Assembly: GCA_030323885.1 (NCBI GenBank)
Contig: CM059199.1
Coordinates: 73,679,050 to 73,743,049, forward strand
From: Branchipolynoe longqiensis
Taxonomy: Eukaryota > Annelida > Polychaeta > Phyllodocida > Polynoidae
Reading direction: 5' to 3'
DNA length: 64,000 nucleotides
Below the pieces are notes generated by a model that saw nothing but the letters and a program-made list of their open reading frames with translations, was not told the origin of the DNA and did no database searches. Below are positions 9,106 through 20,475 of this stretch, piece by piece; within the stretch, counting starts at the first letter, position 1, and each line of letters starts with the position of its first letter. Made by a program: the position numbers and the translations under genes.

Positions 9106-9717
9106 TTCATTACACAACCAATACAATACCAATATGATTCTCAAATCTCGGGCTGGATAAGACCAACCTTTTATTTAAAATAAAATCCAATGGCAGCAGG
9201 TGTACAACTGTTATGTGGGGCCAGTTTCTAAACCCCTACACAGCACCCACTAGCCCTACTTACATGCACACACAAGTGCTAACCATACAGCTCAAGCTAC
9301 TTGTTCTAGAACTTTCCACAGGTCTTCATACAACTAACCTACTCCGGTTCAATTACTACAATATTTATATAAATCTCCATTTTATATTCCTCGTAACACT
9401 CCAACAACCAAGCAACCAAATCCTGCATCATGAGAGTGGATATAGGGTGGAGAGGGCCAGCTAAGAGTTGGTGAACTTCTGCCTGCACTGCCCCAAAATC
9501 TCCTCCAGCCTGTGCGCAGGAGATAACAACTGCGCACGTCCATCGATATGAGGCAGTGATGAATGCATCAACGTTAATCATCATTAAGAGCAGCAGCTTT
9601 CAGAGTCGTCAGTTTCCGCACATCAGCTAACCCGCCTACTGTCGATAAATGTTGTCTGGGTTGGGATTTTTTCTCTTTTGTGTTTTCAAAGAAAAGCAGT
9701 AAAGGCCAGACCCAGAC

Positions 9718-9733
9718 AGTATATATATATATA

Positions 9734-9777
<44 letters not shown>

Positions 9778-9956
9778 TATGACATGTATTACATTATATA
9801 TGTTACATGTTATATATTACATCTAGAATGTATAGTTTATATATTATTTACAGTAAATAGTAAATATTTTATATATATTATGTATACTATGTATATAATA
9901 TATATTATATATTCGATATTATATATAATATATAGATATGTTATAGATATAATATC
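9718..9956. repeat. (TA)n microsatellite and AT-rich flank
   Basis: Nearly pure TATATA at 9718-9775, followed by diverged AT-rich sequence of TATAT/TATGT words. The 80-codon frame at 9733-9975 is translated microsatellite. Confidence 0.9.
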
Positions 9957-10445
9957 ATCATCCTCATGCTGTTAGTCGCAATGCTACAGAGACTGCTTTC
10001 ATTTCTTAATGGCCGCTCTCCATTTAGCACTCTGCTGTGAGAGTGATGTCCATGAGTCGGTCCTAATGTCTCTCAGCTTCAGGTTTCTCTTGATAGTATC
10101 CTTCAACTGGGGATCGGGTATGGTATTTTGTGTGGTGGTGCATTTCATAAAAGCTGCTTGCAAGGTGTTGAAGTGCTGCTGGCTTTTGCTAGTTACTAGC
10201 AGCACTCTCTCGGGGAGCAAATAGAGGTTTGACACGGGCAAGAACCCATCAAGACAGGCACAAATTAATTCTCCTTGCAGTGACTAGCCGGGAGATGTTG
10301 GGAGTTCCATTCATCACCACCCTTAATGCTGCCACGGAAGCATGGTTTTCTGTTAGGGTTTGCTCCCTTAACCTTTGGTTCTATCAAGAACCTATAACTT
10401 TGCAAGGCAGGGGCGTCAAACTCCTTGAAGTATTTTAGCATATAG
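9957..10445 (-). mobile_element. Unit U / LINE-R chimera (copy B)
   Basis: The left part (9957-10113) is the antisense LINE-R 3' end: a CAT-rich tail, then GCTGTTAGTCGCAATGC, CTCTGCTGTGAGAGTGATG and CTTCAGGTTTCTCTTGAT. LINE-R similarity stops after CAACTGGGGATCG. A 20-bp spacer (TTTTGTGTGGTG at its end) leads into unit U at TGCATTTCATAAAAGCTGC, which runs to about 10440. The LINE-R portion is only about 155 bp. Confidence 0.75.
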
Positions 10446-10640
10446 GTACTGTAATACCCGCATAATATATAGTATATATTATACATAGTATATGTGTTAT
10501 CTATATTATGTATATTATATATACATTATCTATATATATATCGTATATGGTATTTATAGATATATTATATATGGTATATACTATGTGTTATATATACTAC
10601 GAATAGTATGTGTTTTATATATATTTGATTGACTCTCTCC
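10446..10640. repeat. AT-rich microsatellite-like flank
   Basis: TATA/TATG-rich sequence continuing the composition of 9718-9956, so the chimera at 9957-10445 sits inside an AT-rich tract. Confidence 0.7.
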
Positions 10641-11382
10641 CTTCAATTTTGAAGTGAGAGCTGGGAGACCGTTGGAGTCGGTTCCCAGGAAGCAGAAAAC
10701 AGAGAGTGCCCGGTTACAGGGGTCCCTGCTGAGAATAAGGGGTGTTGGGAAGCGAAGGTGCCCAGAAGCAGCACACAAAAACATTAAAGACTATTCTTCA
10801 TTTATATTCACATAATAAATGATATAGCACATATATATGTGTGTATATATATGTATGATATATATATAAGTCCACTGCGACAGAAAGGTAACCAAAACCA
10901 TAGTTGGGCTGAGTACTGTTTTATTAGTTCTCTGGCGGAACTTGGAAAATATGCCCAACTACAAAAATGAAAATTAGTGCAGAAGTGACACAATTCAGGC
11001 GTTGACAGGTGGTGCCCCAATCGCGCGTACCGAGAAGGGGGTTGGTGCGCGACTCACAATTGAATATAATATGTACAACAGTAATATTAAATAATAATAA
11101 ACCATGTATGTGCTTCATTGCTTTATATTATTATAATTAATTATAATGCACATATATGAAGAGCCTTCTGAGCAGACTTACACTTCCCCGACCCTTAACC
11201 TTCCAACTCATCTAGACTGTGACACTGCTTTACATTTATATGGAAAATCACCATAGAATGAGATGGTTTTGAATGTTTATGTTATCTCCAGGTTTTTTGG
11301 TGTTTTTTTTCGGTACATTAGTTGTTTCAGAAAGGGAAATTTCAATCACTGATGATTGGTCTTCGTCATTCCATTGCTCCTT
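10641..11382. other. No recognisable feature
   Basis: Only a short (TA)n patch at about 10825-10870 is seen. Small frames on the minus strand (10581-11118) have no recognisable domain and overlap AT-rich DNA. Confidence 0.5.
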
Positions 11383-11435
11383 GCCCTATCCTAATAATGC
11401 CGAGCACCTGGCTAGGAAGCGACACGTATAACTAA
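11383..11435 (-). mobile_element. SINE-A/B body fragment
   Basis: CCTTGCCCTATCCTAATAATG, GAGCACCTGGCTAGGAAGCG is the antisense SINE mid-body. Only about 50 bp remain. Confidence 0.65.
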
Positions 11436-11849
11436 CTAAGCGACAATAACTAAGCCATGATAAGTAAATTAATAACTAGTTTAATGGACATACATAATGG
11501 CTATAAATCTTGGTTGCGTGCGATTTCAATTAAAAGTTCTCAAAAACTATTAGCTCTTCTGCTTTGTAAGTAGAAACCACATGGACACCGACCACTTACT
11601 CAGGAAGGGCCCTGATGAGTGTGTGTGTGTGGGGGGGGGGGATATACCTAAACAATGGAGGCAGCACCAGTTCAAGTAGGACATGTTCACAGAATAAGGT
11701 CCTGGGAGTGTACATGTCTTAATTGGCAACTGGCGGGCCCATCCTGGTGTGAAGTGTTTGACCTTTGACCTGGAAGTAATTAAGTGCGTCGTCAGTATTT
11801 GGATGGATGGGTGACTACTTGGTCAACTGAGCTGTTGTCGCCATCCTGA

Positions 11850-12350
11850 TGCTGGCTTATAGCCTACCAAGTCAGTAGTGGGGAATACAAGGTGCTGTAG
11901 ACATCCTGATACAGGCTTATAGCCTACCAAATCAGTAATGGGGAATACGAGGTGCTGTAGATATCCTGATACAGGCTTATAACCTACCAAATCAGTGGTG
12001 GGGAATATGAGGTGTTGTAGACATCCTGATACAGGCTTATAACCTACCAAATCAGTAGTGGGGAATATGAGGTGTTGTAGATATCCTGATACAGGCTTAT
12101 AACCTACCAAGTCAGTAGTGGGGAATATGAGGTGTTGTAGACATCCTGATACAGGCTTATAACCTACTAAGTCAGTAGTGGGGAATATGAGGTGTTGTAG
12201 ACATCCTGATAAAGGCTTATAACCAACCAAGTCAGTAATGGGGAATACGAGGTGTTGTAGACATCCTGAATACAAGGTACTGTAGACATCCTGATACAGG
12301 TCTATAGACTACTAAATCAGTAGTGGAGAATACGAGGTGCTGTAGACATT
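11850..12350. repeat. 60-bp minisatellite, about eight units
   Basis: Units share GGGAATA, GAGGTGTTGTAGACATCC, TGATACAGGCTTATAACC and TACCAAATCAGTAGTG with a period of 60 bp; the last two units are partial and shifted. Because 60 is divisible by 3, one minus frame stays open for 150 codons (11823-12275) as a 20-residue repeat. This is an effect of period, not evidence for a protein. Confidence 0.92.
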
Positions 12351-12387
12351 CTGAGAGAAGACCATGCTCATAGCAGACCAGACAAGG

Positions 12388-12594
12388 CTGCCAGCACCAT
12401 GACCCACTCAGTCACATTATCCTGACACTAAGCTAACCAGACCTTGCCCTATCCTAATAATGCCGAGTACCAGGTTAGGGAGCGACAAGTATAAATTGTG
12501 TAAGTCATTGGTTTGACTCGACGGGGAATCGAACACCCGACCTTCCGCATGGGAAGCCTGCGCTCTACCAATTCGGCCACTGCGTCCGGTACGA
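12388..12594 (-). mobile_element. SINE-B, minus, 3' truncated
   Basis: The antisense body from CTGCCAGCACCATGACC through TCGAACACCCGACC to the head end GGCCACTGCGTCCGG. The antisense tail that should precede it is missing and the 60-bp minisatellite lies there. Confidence 0.8.
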
Positions 12595-12649
12595 TGATTG
12601 TCTAAATGCCTGTAACCAAAGGAAATGTCTACTACCAATAGACGAGATC

Positions 12650-13145
12650 GTCATTCCAACTGTGCACATGCTGAAAACGGCGTCGAGAGAAAAACACAGA
12701 CGTACGGCCATAGAGTTTGCAGATATTCGCAGGGAAAACTTAGATTTTATTCAAAATTAATAGAAATACATAACAATTTGGCATGAACAATTAAAACATA
12801 GATGCACATATGCACTATAATGATGTAATGAATATATTTAAGACACAACTAGCCATAGTTCAGCATTTTGAGCTAAGAAACATACAATTCCACACAAAAC
12901 AATCAGTCTCTTTAAGGCTCATATCCACATCACCATTAATAATTCTTGTTCTAAATATGAAAATGCAAATATGTCAACAGACACTTGTTTCAGAGAAATA
13001 TATAACCAATATCTGATTAACCCTACTTATTTTCTAGTTCTACATATGTCATTAAGCATATGATATAAATAAAAACATTAATGAAATAAATAAAACTGAC
13101 TCTGGCTATGGCTCTAACACTCTTCTGAGTGCCCAGATTTGTCTA
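12650..13145 (+). repeat. Unclassified dispersed repeat D, copy 1
   Basis: Contains GTGCACATGCTGAAAACGGC, AGACGTACGGCCATAGAGTT, TTTTATTCAAAATTAATAG and CTGGCTATGGCTCTAACACT. The same sequence is found inverted at 35080-35830 and again at 13540-14335. AT-rich, no conserved reading frame, termini not identified. Interrupted or followed by the SINE at 13159. Confidence 0.65.
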
Positions 13146-13158
13146 AATCTAAATACTT

Positions 13159-13490
13159 GTTTGTTATTGTTTTACGTCCTAGCAGCATCTAAGGTTATAT
13201 CAGGACGGGTACCGACTTGTGACAGTACGCACTCATGGCGATGTTACAGTGCTGTCCCACTTGGAAATCAGGCCACCAGCACCATAACCAAATATCCCAC
13301 TCAGTCACATTATCCTGACACTGAGCTAACCAGTCCTTGCCCTGTGCTAATAATGCTGAGCACCTGGCTAAGAAGCATCAAGTATCAATGTTTAAGTCAT
13401 TGGTTTGACTGGACCGGGAACCAAACTCGCGAACTCTCGATCTTCCGCACGTGAGGCCTGTGCTCTACAGATTCGGGCACCGTCACCTAA
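13159..13490 (-). mobile_element. SINE-B, near-complete minus copy
   Basis: From TGTTTGTTATTGTTTTACG through CATGGCGATGTTACAG, CCACTCAGTCACATTATCC and GGTTTGACTGGACCGGG to CCGCACGTGAGGCCTGTGC and ATTCGGGCACC. It is inserted in repeat D sequence (GATTTGTCTAAATCTAAAT on the left). Confidence 0.85.
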
Positions 13491-13539
13491 ATCCAGATGG
13501 TATAAGGTGTGCTGATAAACTAGATCACGGTTCCGACTG

Positions 13540-14335
13540 CACATGCGCTGAAAACGGCCTTGGGAGCAAAGCAAAGGCGTACGGCCATTGAGTTTGCCTA
13601 TACGCGCAGTGAAAAACGGTAGTTTTATTCAAAATTAATAGAAATCCAAAACCCTAACCATATCAATTTAATATAATCTTTTTGATAAACATGTTTTCTA
13701 TATGTGTTCCAAGCGGGTTGTCTCTAGGTGGTGTGGTTTTATCAATATTTTACTTTTTCTGTATGGAGATTGCTCACTGCCATTGACAATGCATTGAGTA
13801 CACTGGCTATGGCTCTAACACTAGTCTGAGTGCCTAGATCTTTCTAAATCTAAATGCACATGGCATAAGATGTGCTGATTATATTGATGTAAATGCAATG
13901 CTGGATAAAAGATTAATATCTTAATTTATTATATATATTTTTTTAGTTGGTATTCTACGTTTCAAACAAGAGCTGAGATGATCTGAAACTAGCACATTTC
14001 ATAGCTGCACCCAGTGTATTAGCATGTGCCATGTGCTTTTGGGGGGCATGTTTTGCTCTGATGCATCCCACAATGCACCGCGCCGCTGGAACCGTGATGT
14101 AGTCTATTAGATTGATGTAAATACAATGCTGGATAAAAGATTAACATCTTAATGTATTATATATATTTTTTTAGTTGGTATTCTATGTTTCAAACAAGAA
14201 CTGATATAAGCTGAAACTAGCACATTTCATAGCTGCACCCACTGTATTAAGCATGCGCCAAGTGCTTCGAGCGAGTTTGTTTTTCTTCCACGCATCCCAC
14301 AATGCACCATGCTGCTGGAATGACGAACCGTCTAT
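13540..14335 (+). repeat. Repeat D, copy 2, with a 217-bp tandem duplication
   Basis: It starts with CACATGCGCTGAAAACGGCC and includes one unit like the 205-bp repeat of 2860-3480. The terminal part, from GATGTAAATGCAATGCTGGA to ATCCCACAATGCACC, is present twice (about 13893-14106 and 14110-14325). The minus copy at 35080 has it once. Confidence 0.7.
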
Positions 14336-14744
14336 TACAATAACAAAAAACAAACCAAACAAACCACCAAAAAAACGCTGAAAAAGGTTTAGAAAATATA
14401 TTGACAAAGCGACCCCGGCCTAGCATGGTGGAGCGTGGACGAGTGATGACTATTCTGGAAATCTCACGGCAGGCCTTACCCGATACACGGGCCCGGCTCA
14501 CGTCATCGATTCGAACCACCAGAGTGAGGCTGCGCGGGAACGCCGGGTGCGCGGGCGGGTGCGCGCGCATAGGGGTGTGCGCGGTGAGAGGGAGCGGGTT
14601 TACTAACACATTGTTTGTTGGATGTTTTTGTACAGGTTTATTGCCTGCACAATCAGCAGTGGATTCAGATGGAGGAGTGGCACAACAATACTCATGTGAC
14701 GTCATAGAAGTGGATCAGGGGGAAAATAAACTCCAATGCTTGGC

Positions 14745-15077
14745 TGGCGCTGATTATGTCCTGGCAACATCTAAGGTCATATCAGGACAGGTACCAACTT
14801 TTGACAGTGCACAGTCATGGCGATTTCATACATAATAGTGTTGCCCCACTGGGAGACTAGGCCACCACCACCATGACCCGATATCCCACACTTTCGCATT
14901 ATCCTGATACTGGGCAACCCAGTGCTTGCCCTATCCTAATGTTGCTGAGCTGCTGGCTAGGCAGCATCAAATATCAACTTTGCAAGTCATTGGTTTGACT
15001 TGACCGGGGTTCGAACCCCATGATATACCAAAACGGGAGACGAAGGCTCATCTCATTCGGCCATCCCATCCGGTCCA
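14745..15077 (-). mobile_element. SINE-A, minus copy
   Basis: ATGTCCTGGCAACATCTAAG, CATGGCGATTTCATA, GGTTTGACTTGACCGGGGTT and CGAACCCCATGATATACC, ending GGCCATCCCATCCGGTCC. Nearly full length; the poly-(TTG) tail is lost. The 144-codon plus frame at 14401-14835 ends inside this SINE and is not a gene. Confidence 0.82.
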
Positions 15078-15173
15078 TAAAGGGAAGATGCAACGGCATG
15101 AAACACTTGCAACATAATCAGGGAAATGGTCTATAAGGTATTGGGGGCAAGGTTAATAATTGTTTTTACTTTT

Positions 15174-15483
15174 TCTTTCTTGAAGATTTATACTGCCTAT
15201 CATGGATAATTCTGAATAGACATGTTTTCACCATTAGACAGTTTGTCGATAGAAAGCCCAAGCCTACACTTTTACCGACCAAATGTCTTTTTTTAACCTC
15301 CCACACAGTATGAGATATTGAGAGCAACTAGCCTTTCATGATGCTGTAAGCTATATACACAACCGCGGAAATCCAAATTGGCAGAGGTGGGCGCACAGGG
15401 AATCGAACCACCTACCCTCAGATTAGGAGTCCAACGTAGAGAAAAAGTCAGACACTCTAACCACTCCGCCACAGAGAACAACG
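15174..15483 (-). mobile_element. SINE-S, minus copy
   Basis: The antisense of the tRNA-Ser/Leu-like family seen at 36140 and 46817: TTTATACTGCCTATCATGG, TCTGAATAGACATGTTTTC, CCAAATTGGCAGAGGTGGG, GAATCGAACCACCTACCC, CCACTCCGCCACAGAGA. The long variable arm of type II tRNAs is visible (TAGGAGTCCAACGTAGAAAAAG-like). Confidence 0.85.
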
Positions 15484-15589
15484 TAGCTGTTGTGAACGAC
15501 AAACGAAAAGAACCCAGGAAGAAAAAGGAAGAGATGGAGGGATGCGGGAAGAGCTGAGGTGAGAGATGCTGAGAGGTCCCCTGAAATGG

Positions 15590-16442
15590 GGAGAGAGAGA
15601 GAGTGGGTCAGCTAGAAGAGGAGAGAATTTGAATAGATAATGTGAACGTGAGAGAACGTGGGAGTGAACGAGAGAGATCGGGACTAAAAAGAAGAAGGCA
15701 GGCGAGAGAGGGAGAGAGAGAAAGAGAGCGGGAGAGAGTGAAGAGGGGGAGAGCGGGAGGGCAGGAGAGAGATGGAGAGAACATGGTGGAGAAGGGAAGA
15801 GCGAGGAAGAACTGGAAAGTGCGGGAAAGAGCAGGAGAGAGCAAGGCTAGCATGGGGAAGTGAGAGCAAGTGAGAGGGAGGGGGAGAAGGGGGCGGGAGA
15901 GAGGGGGAAGGAGTGGAGGGAGAGAGCAGGAGAGTGCGAGGGAGAGCACGAGAGAGCAGTGATAGCGGCGATGGGGGGGGGGGGTAGAAAGAGCAAGAGA
16001 GAGGGAGAGGGTGCAAGGCGGCGGGATAGATTGGGAAAGAGTGAGAAAGATGGGAGAGAGCAGTAGACAGCGCGGGAGAACACAAGAGCGTGGGGTTAGC
16101 GGGTGGGGAAAGAGCGAGAGCAAGAGAGAGTGGGAGGGGTGGGAGAGTGTGGGAGAGAGCTGTAGTATGCAAGAGAGAGCGGCAGAAAGTTGGAAAGAGT
16201 GAAAGCCGGAGAGAGGTAGGGAGCGCGTAAGAAAGAAAGAGAGAGCGAGAGAGAGGGCGATAGAGAGAGGGCAATATAGAGAGCGAGAGAGCGTGAGAGA
16301 GAGAAAGCGTGGGAAACAGGGATGCAAAGAGCGGGAGAGAGCGGGGAAGAGAGCAAGAAAGAGGGTAAATAGAGGCCGAGAGGCAGCAGTCGGGAGTGAG
16401 AGACAATGAGAGATAGCTGGAGGAGGAGAGTGAGTGGCAGAG
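15590..16442. repeat. Polypurine (GA)n-rich tract, about 850 bp
   Basis: GAGAGAG/GGGAGAG on + with few pyrimidines. The strand asymmetry gives Ser/Leu/Pro-rich minus frames of up to 352 codons (15608-16742); these are low-complexity artefacts. Capable in principle of triplex (H-DNA) structure. Confidence 0.92.
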
Positions 16443-16744
16443 AGCACATGGGTTCTGGCGCGATGTGTGTTGTAGTTTAATAACCACAAGTGTTTGTGGA
16501 TTGATGTGTGTCGACCTAGTAGTGACACTGACCCTGGGCGTGGCGCAGGGTGCATTCTGGGAACGAAGAGTGTGTGGTGTGGTATGTGTGGTGTGTGGTG
16601 TGTGTGGTGTGTACGGGCCGGGGGGGGGGGGGCTGGAGCGGCGGGAACGCGGCCAAGCGAGCACTCGGCGAGCAGTTAGAAGCTGGATGTGTGTCGACCG
16701 TGGAGGCAGGGATGTGTAGGTAGAGCCGGTCTGTGGCGCCACGC
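16443..16744. other. Spacer with GT-rich tract
   Basis: A GTGTG-rich stretch at about 16568-16615 and a run of G at 16619-16632. No gene signal. Confidence 0.5.
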
Positions 16745-17400
16745 TCAGCGAGCCAGGAAGTACCAGGAAGTACCAGTGGGTACCAGGCAGTACCAGTCTG
16801 TATCAGACAGCACCAGTCAGTACAAGTGGGTGCCACGCTATACCAGTCAGTACCAGTCGGTAGCAGGCAGTACCAGTCGGTACAAGTCAGTACAAGTAGG
16901 TACCACTCCATACCAATCAGTACCAGTCGGTATCAGACAGTACCAGGTAGTACCAGCCGGTACCAGTCGGGACCAGTCAGGACCAGTCAGTACCAATTGT
17001 TACCAGTCACTATCAATCGGTACCAATCAGTGCCAGTCAGTAACACTCTATACCAATCTGTACCAGTCAGTACCAGTCGGTACCAGTCAGAACCAATCAG
17101 ACAGCCAGTAACAACAGTCAGTGGCTACCAGTAAGCAGTCGGTCAGAGCCCGTTAGACAGCAGTGGCAGCCAGTCACTGGCAGCCTGTCAGTGTTCATCT
17201 ACATGTCAGTGCCAGTTAGTCAGTGGCAGTCAGCCAGTCGTTGACTGACATCCAGTCAGTGCCAGGCTGTTGGAGTCAGTGTCAGTCAGTACCAGTCAGA
17301 GTCAGTCAGTACCAGTCAGTGTCAGTCAGTACCGTGCAGTGTCGGTCCGTACCAGTCAGCATCACTCAGCACAAGTTAGTAAAATTCAGTGTCAGTCAGC
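16745..17400. repeat. 10-bp minisatellite (GTACCAGTCA)n
   Basis: Dense TACCAGTCAG/TACCAGTCGG units to about 17135, then diverged CAGTCAGTG-type units to about 17400. A 10-bp period cycles through all three frames, so long Tyr/Gln/Ser/Val frames (16689-17134) appear in more than one frame. Not coding. Confidence 0.92.
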
Positions 17401-18031
17401 TAAAACCAGACCACGTGAACTGACGCATCCCCTCGTCTCCGCAACGCAGTGGGGGGACTCTCCCCGGATATTCTACGCACCCAGCCATCCTCACCGGTCC
17501 CTCTCACGCACACTCACTCACGCACGCGGCTCCTCGCCCATTTGCTGGAAGCCTCAGGCTCACTGTTAACTAAACCTTGCTGAGGGTATCAAACAAACAC
17601 ACAATCAAACAAACAAACAAACAAACACACAAACAAACATAAGAGGAAGCAATAAGCAAGACGCCATCCATGCATCCTGCTCCTGTGGATTAGAGTTTGA
17701 GAGCAGATTGACCTGAACTCCATTTCCGCCCGCCTGTCGCCTGGAACCGGAAGTGGGGCTGGAGGAGGCCTGTTGGACGCGCTGACGCTGGCCGACACCC
17801 ATAACGCATGCAGGAGGTGGCAAGCAACACGTCCGGCACAAAAGACGCGTGCGTGACCAGTTCAAATTGTATGTAACCAGTCTGCTGGATCTAATTCGGG
17901 ATCCAGTCAGTCAGTGTTCAGCCTGCGGGTGACCTGCGACAGTGACTTCCGGGTGGATACTGTCTCTCTGTGACTACTCCTGGAATAAAGGTAGGTGAGA
18001 TTGGATGGTTGATCAAGGGTGGTTGCTGTAT
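17401..18031. other. No recognisable feature
   Basis: A short (CAAA)n tract near 17595-17640. Otherwise unique-looking sequence with no domain in small frames. Confidence 0.45.
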
Positions 18032-18235
18032 TTGAGTATCACACGACCACAAAATATGCAGCTTTCTGTGGGTGGAAACCCGTCATTCGGCACAATATGT
18101 GACAGGGGTTATTTGACCGACCAAATGGTCTATAGGTGATAACGGCCACACGCAGCTGGCATACATTGGTTAGAGGCCCTCAGAGGTGGCGCCAGTGTGG
18201 CCAATACTCGGTAACTACAAAGGGCCACCCGACAA
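18032..18235 (+). repeat. Dispersed repeat F, copy 1
   Basis: Landmarks CTTTCTGTGGGTGGAAACCC, CACAATATGTGACAGGGG, GGTCTATAGG, CACAGCTGGCATACA-like and GGTGGCGCCAGTGTGGCC match 21655-21850. Class unknown. Confidence 0.65.
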
Positions 18236-18586
18236 CAATTGATTGATGTAGTGCTAAGCGTTATTTCCTGTATCGTGACCGGGCCTGGTAGCCGAGTCGG
18301 TAGAGGGCGGGCCTCGCATGTGGGAGATCGGGAGTTCGGTTCTCGGGAGAGCCAACCAGCGACTTATAAAATTGACACTTGTCGCATCCTGGCCTGGCGC
18401 TTGGCATAGCACTGGTTAGCTCAGTGTCAGGATAATGTGACTGAGTGGGATATTGGGTCATGGTGCCGATGGCCTGATTTCCCAGTGTGACAGCACTTTA
18501 AAGTCGCCATGAGTGTGCACTGTCACAAGTCAGTACTTGTCCTGATATGACCTTAATTGTTGCCAGGACATAAAACTCCAACAAGC
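18236..18586 (+). mobile_element. SINE-B with shared 5' leader
   Basis: The leader ATTGATTGATGTAGTGCTAA, GCGTTATTTCCTGTATCGTG precedes the head GACCGGGCCTGGTAGCCGAG and TCGCATGTGG. The common body carries a small deletion after GGCGCTTGGCA. Ends AAAACTCCAAC, not the AACAA tail. Confidence 0.85.
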
Positions 18587-18679
18587 TATCGCTCAACCGG
18601 ACGCGGTGGGCAAACTTCTGAAAGAATTATTTAAAGCATCAAACTTTCAAAGTCAAAACATTAACCTATATTTTGAACC

Positions 18680-18990
18680 TACATATCTAACTTAGATACT
18701 GATGCACTTATTAAGCATGTGTTGCCACAAAGAAGAGAATGCCCAATCAATTTACTAGAACCTTTAACAGCATCCTATGATCTGATGATGTTAACATTTT
18801 GGCACGCCTCCGAAAATTAATCTGGCATGCTTGCATTCCAAATATCTCAAAATTTAGCCATTTAAAATAAAAGTTACTTCAAACTAAAGCAAGATAGATT
18901 AATACGATCAACCTTGTAATATATTCACCTCAGAAATTTACAAAAACACAAAAACGATCGGACTATGAAACTTTAATCTTTAGAAATAAA
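18680..18990 (+). repeat. Dispersed repeat E, copy 1
   Basis: GATGCACTTATTAAGCATGT, AGCCATTTAAAATAAAAGTT, ACTTCAAACTAAAGCAAGAT, CTCAGAAATTTACAAAAAC and ACGATCGGACTATG. Related copies are at 29435-29500, 30055-30300, 36663-36895, 37040-37110, 50935-51090 and 60365-60450. No frame, class unknown. Confidence 0.65.
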
Positions 18991-19057
18991 GCCTTTCAGA
19001 CGATCACAGATATCTGGAGATTACAGAGCTCCTTGTTGCAATGACAATTTTCTGACG

Positions 19058-19400
19058 GGACCAGACGGGATGGTCGAATGAGTTAGAGCGTCTGTATCCC
19101 GTGTTGATAGATCGTGGGGTCGTGGCTTTGAACCCTGGTAGAGTCAAACCAATGATGTAAAGATTGATACTTGTCGCTTCCTAGCCAGGCGCTCGGCATT
19201 ATTAGGATAAGGCAAGGACTGGTGGGCTCAGTGTCAGGATAATGTGACTGAGTGGGATATCAGGTCATGGTGCTGGTGGCCTGGTCTTCCAGTGGGGCAG
19301 CACTATAGAGTTCCCATGACTGCGCACTGTCACAAGTCGGAACCCGTCCTGATTTGACCTTAGATGTTGCTAGGACGTAAAATAACAAACAAACAACAAT
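19058..19400 (+). mobile_element. SINE-A, complete copy
   Basis: The head GACCAGACGGGATGGTCGAA, diverged B box GGCTTTGAACCC, the body, and an AACAAACAAACAACAA tail. Confidence 0.92.
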
Positions 19401-19452
19401 CCACGGGTTGTAGCTTTTGTGTAGGTCAAATTAGATCAGGTCAATATATTAA

Positions 19453-19845
19453 GGGGCTGTCACATTACGGCGTATAGCGGGAGCGTATTGAAAACCTACG
19501 TACGCCATGCTGGTGCCACTTTCGGGTGTGTTTGAGCGTATGGGGGACCTATGAGGAGCGTACGAGGAGCGTATGAGGAGCGTATGGGAGCGTATGGGAG
19601 CGTGCTGTGACATTTTTTGACATTATGGGCCATACGCCCTCATAGGTCGTGTTTTTTTGAGCATGCACAAAAAAAATTGGACGGACGAATTTATGAAAGC
19701 GTATGGCGGCGTATGCCTCATACGCTTCACATACGCCGGCATGTTGCGGCACTGGCGGCGTATGAAAGCGCGTATGCCGACGTATATGACGTAATGCCGC
19801 TACGCCGCCATACGCTCCCACCATACGCCGTAATGTGACAGGGCC
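19453..19845. mobile_element. MITE with GGCCCTGTCACATTACGG ends, TTAA flanks
   Basis: Inverted termini GGGGCTGTCACATTACGGCG (left) and GGCCCTGTCACATTACGGCG (right, reverse complement). TTAA lies on each side (19449-19452, 19846-19849). The interior is saturated with GCGTATG/CATACGC words. TTAA fits piggyBac- or Kolobok-type insertion; a 3-bp TTA/TAA reading would fit PIF/Harbinger. Overlapping 63-91 codon frames are artefacts of the repeated words. Confidence 0.85.
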
Positions 19846-20182
19846 TTAATGATTTTAACAAATTAATTAGTTGTTTTAAGTCCGTACCTACTATATTGCC
19901 TCCTGCGTCCGGAAACACATTTCTAAAGCCTTGAGATCCTCAACCAAACTTGGAGTGTGTAGTTTTTGCGCGCGTGGGGGTGTTGGGGTGGGGGGGGGGG
20001 GAGGGGGTCCAGAGCTCTGCTTGCGTGTTTACTTGCAGTTAACGAGCCAAGACAGCCTTTCAAACCTGGCTTATAGAAGCCAAGGTTATATGATGGTTAG
20101 GGTCAAGGTCATTGTGGTGCGAGCTTAAAGTTGTAGCTACCTGGATGAACTCGGAATGCTTTGTCTGAATCATAGAATGATG

Positions 20183-20475
20183 GACCAGACAGGATAGCCG
20201 AATGAGTTAGAGCGTCAGTTTCCCGTGCTGGTAGATTGTGGGTTCGAACCCTAGTCGAGTCCAACCAATGGACAGGGCAAGGGATGGTGTGCTCAGTGTC
20301 AGGATAATGTGACTGAGTGGGATACCAGGTCATGGTGCTGGCGACCTGGTTTCCCAGTGGGACAGCACTATAAAGTCGCCATGAGTGCGCACTGTCACAA
20401 GTCGGTACCCTTCCTGATATGACCTTAGATGTTGATAGGACGTACAACAACAAACAAAACAAAAAACAAACAAAT
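20183..20475 (+). mobile_element. SINE-A with internal deletion
   Basis: The head GACCAGACAGGATAGCCGAA and B box GGGTTCGAACCC. About 50 bp are missing: CCAATG runs straight to GACAGGGCAAGG. The tail is AACAACAAACAAAACAAA. Confidence 0.9.

Noticed and set aside
11823..12275. 150-codon frame with perfect 20-residue repeats
   Set aside because: A 60-bp minisatellite keeps any frame open; there is no signal for translation and the flanks are not coding.
14247..14835. Overlapping frames of 152 and 144 codons on opposite strands
   Set aside because: They combine repeat D, a GC-rich spacer and SINE-A sequence; no recognisable domain and no consistent start.
15608..16742. Minus-strand frames of 315 and 352 codons rich in Ser, Leu and Pro
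   Set aside because: They are translations of the GA-rich strand; two frames overlap over the same tract and there is no domain.
16689..17134. Tyr/Gln/Ser/Val repeat protein frames
   Set aside because: The 10-bp satellite gives similar peptides in more than one frame.
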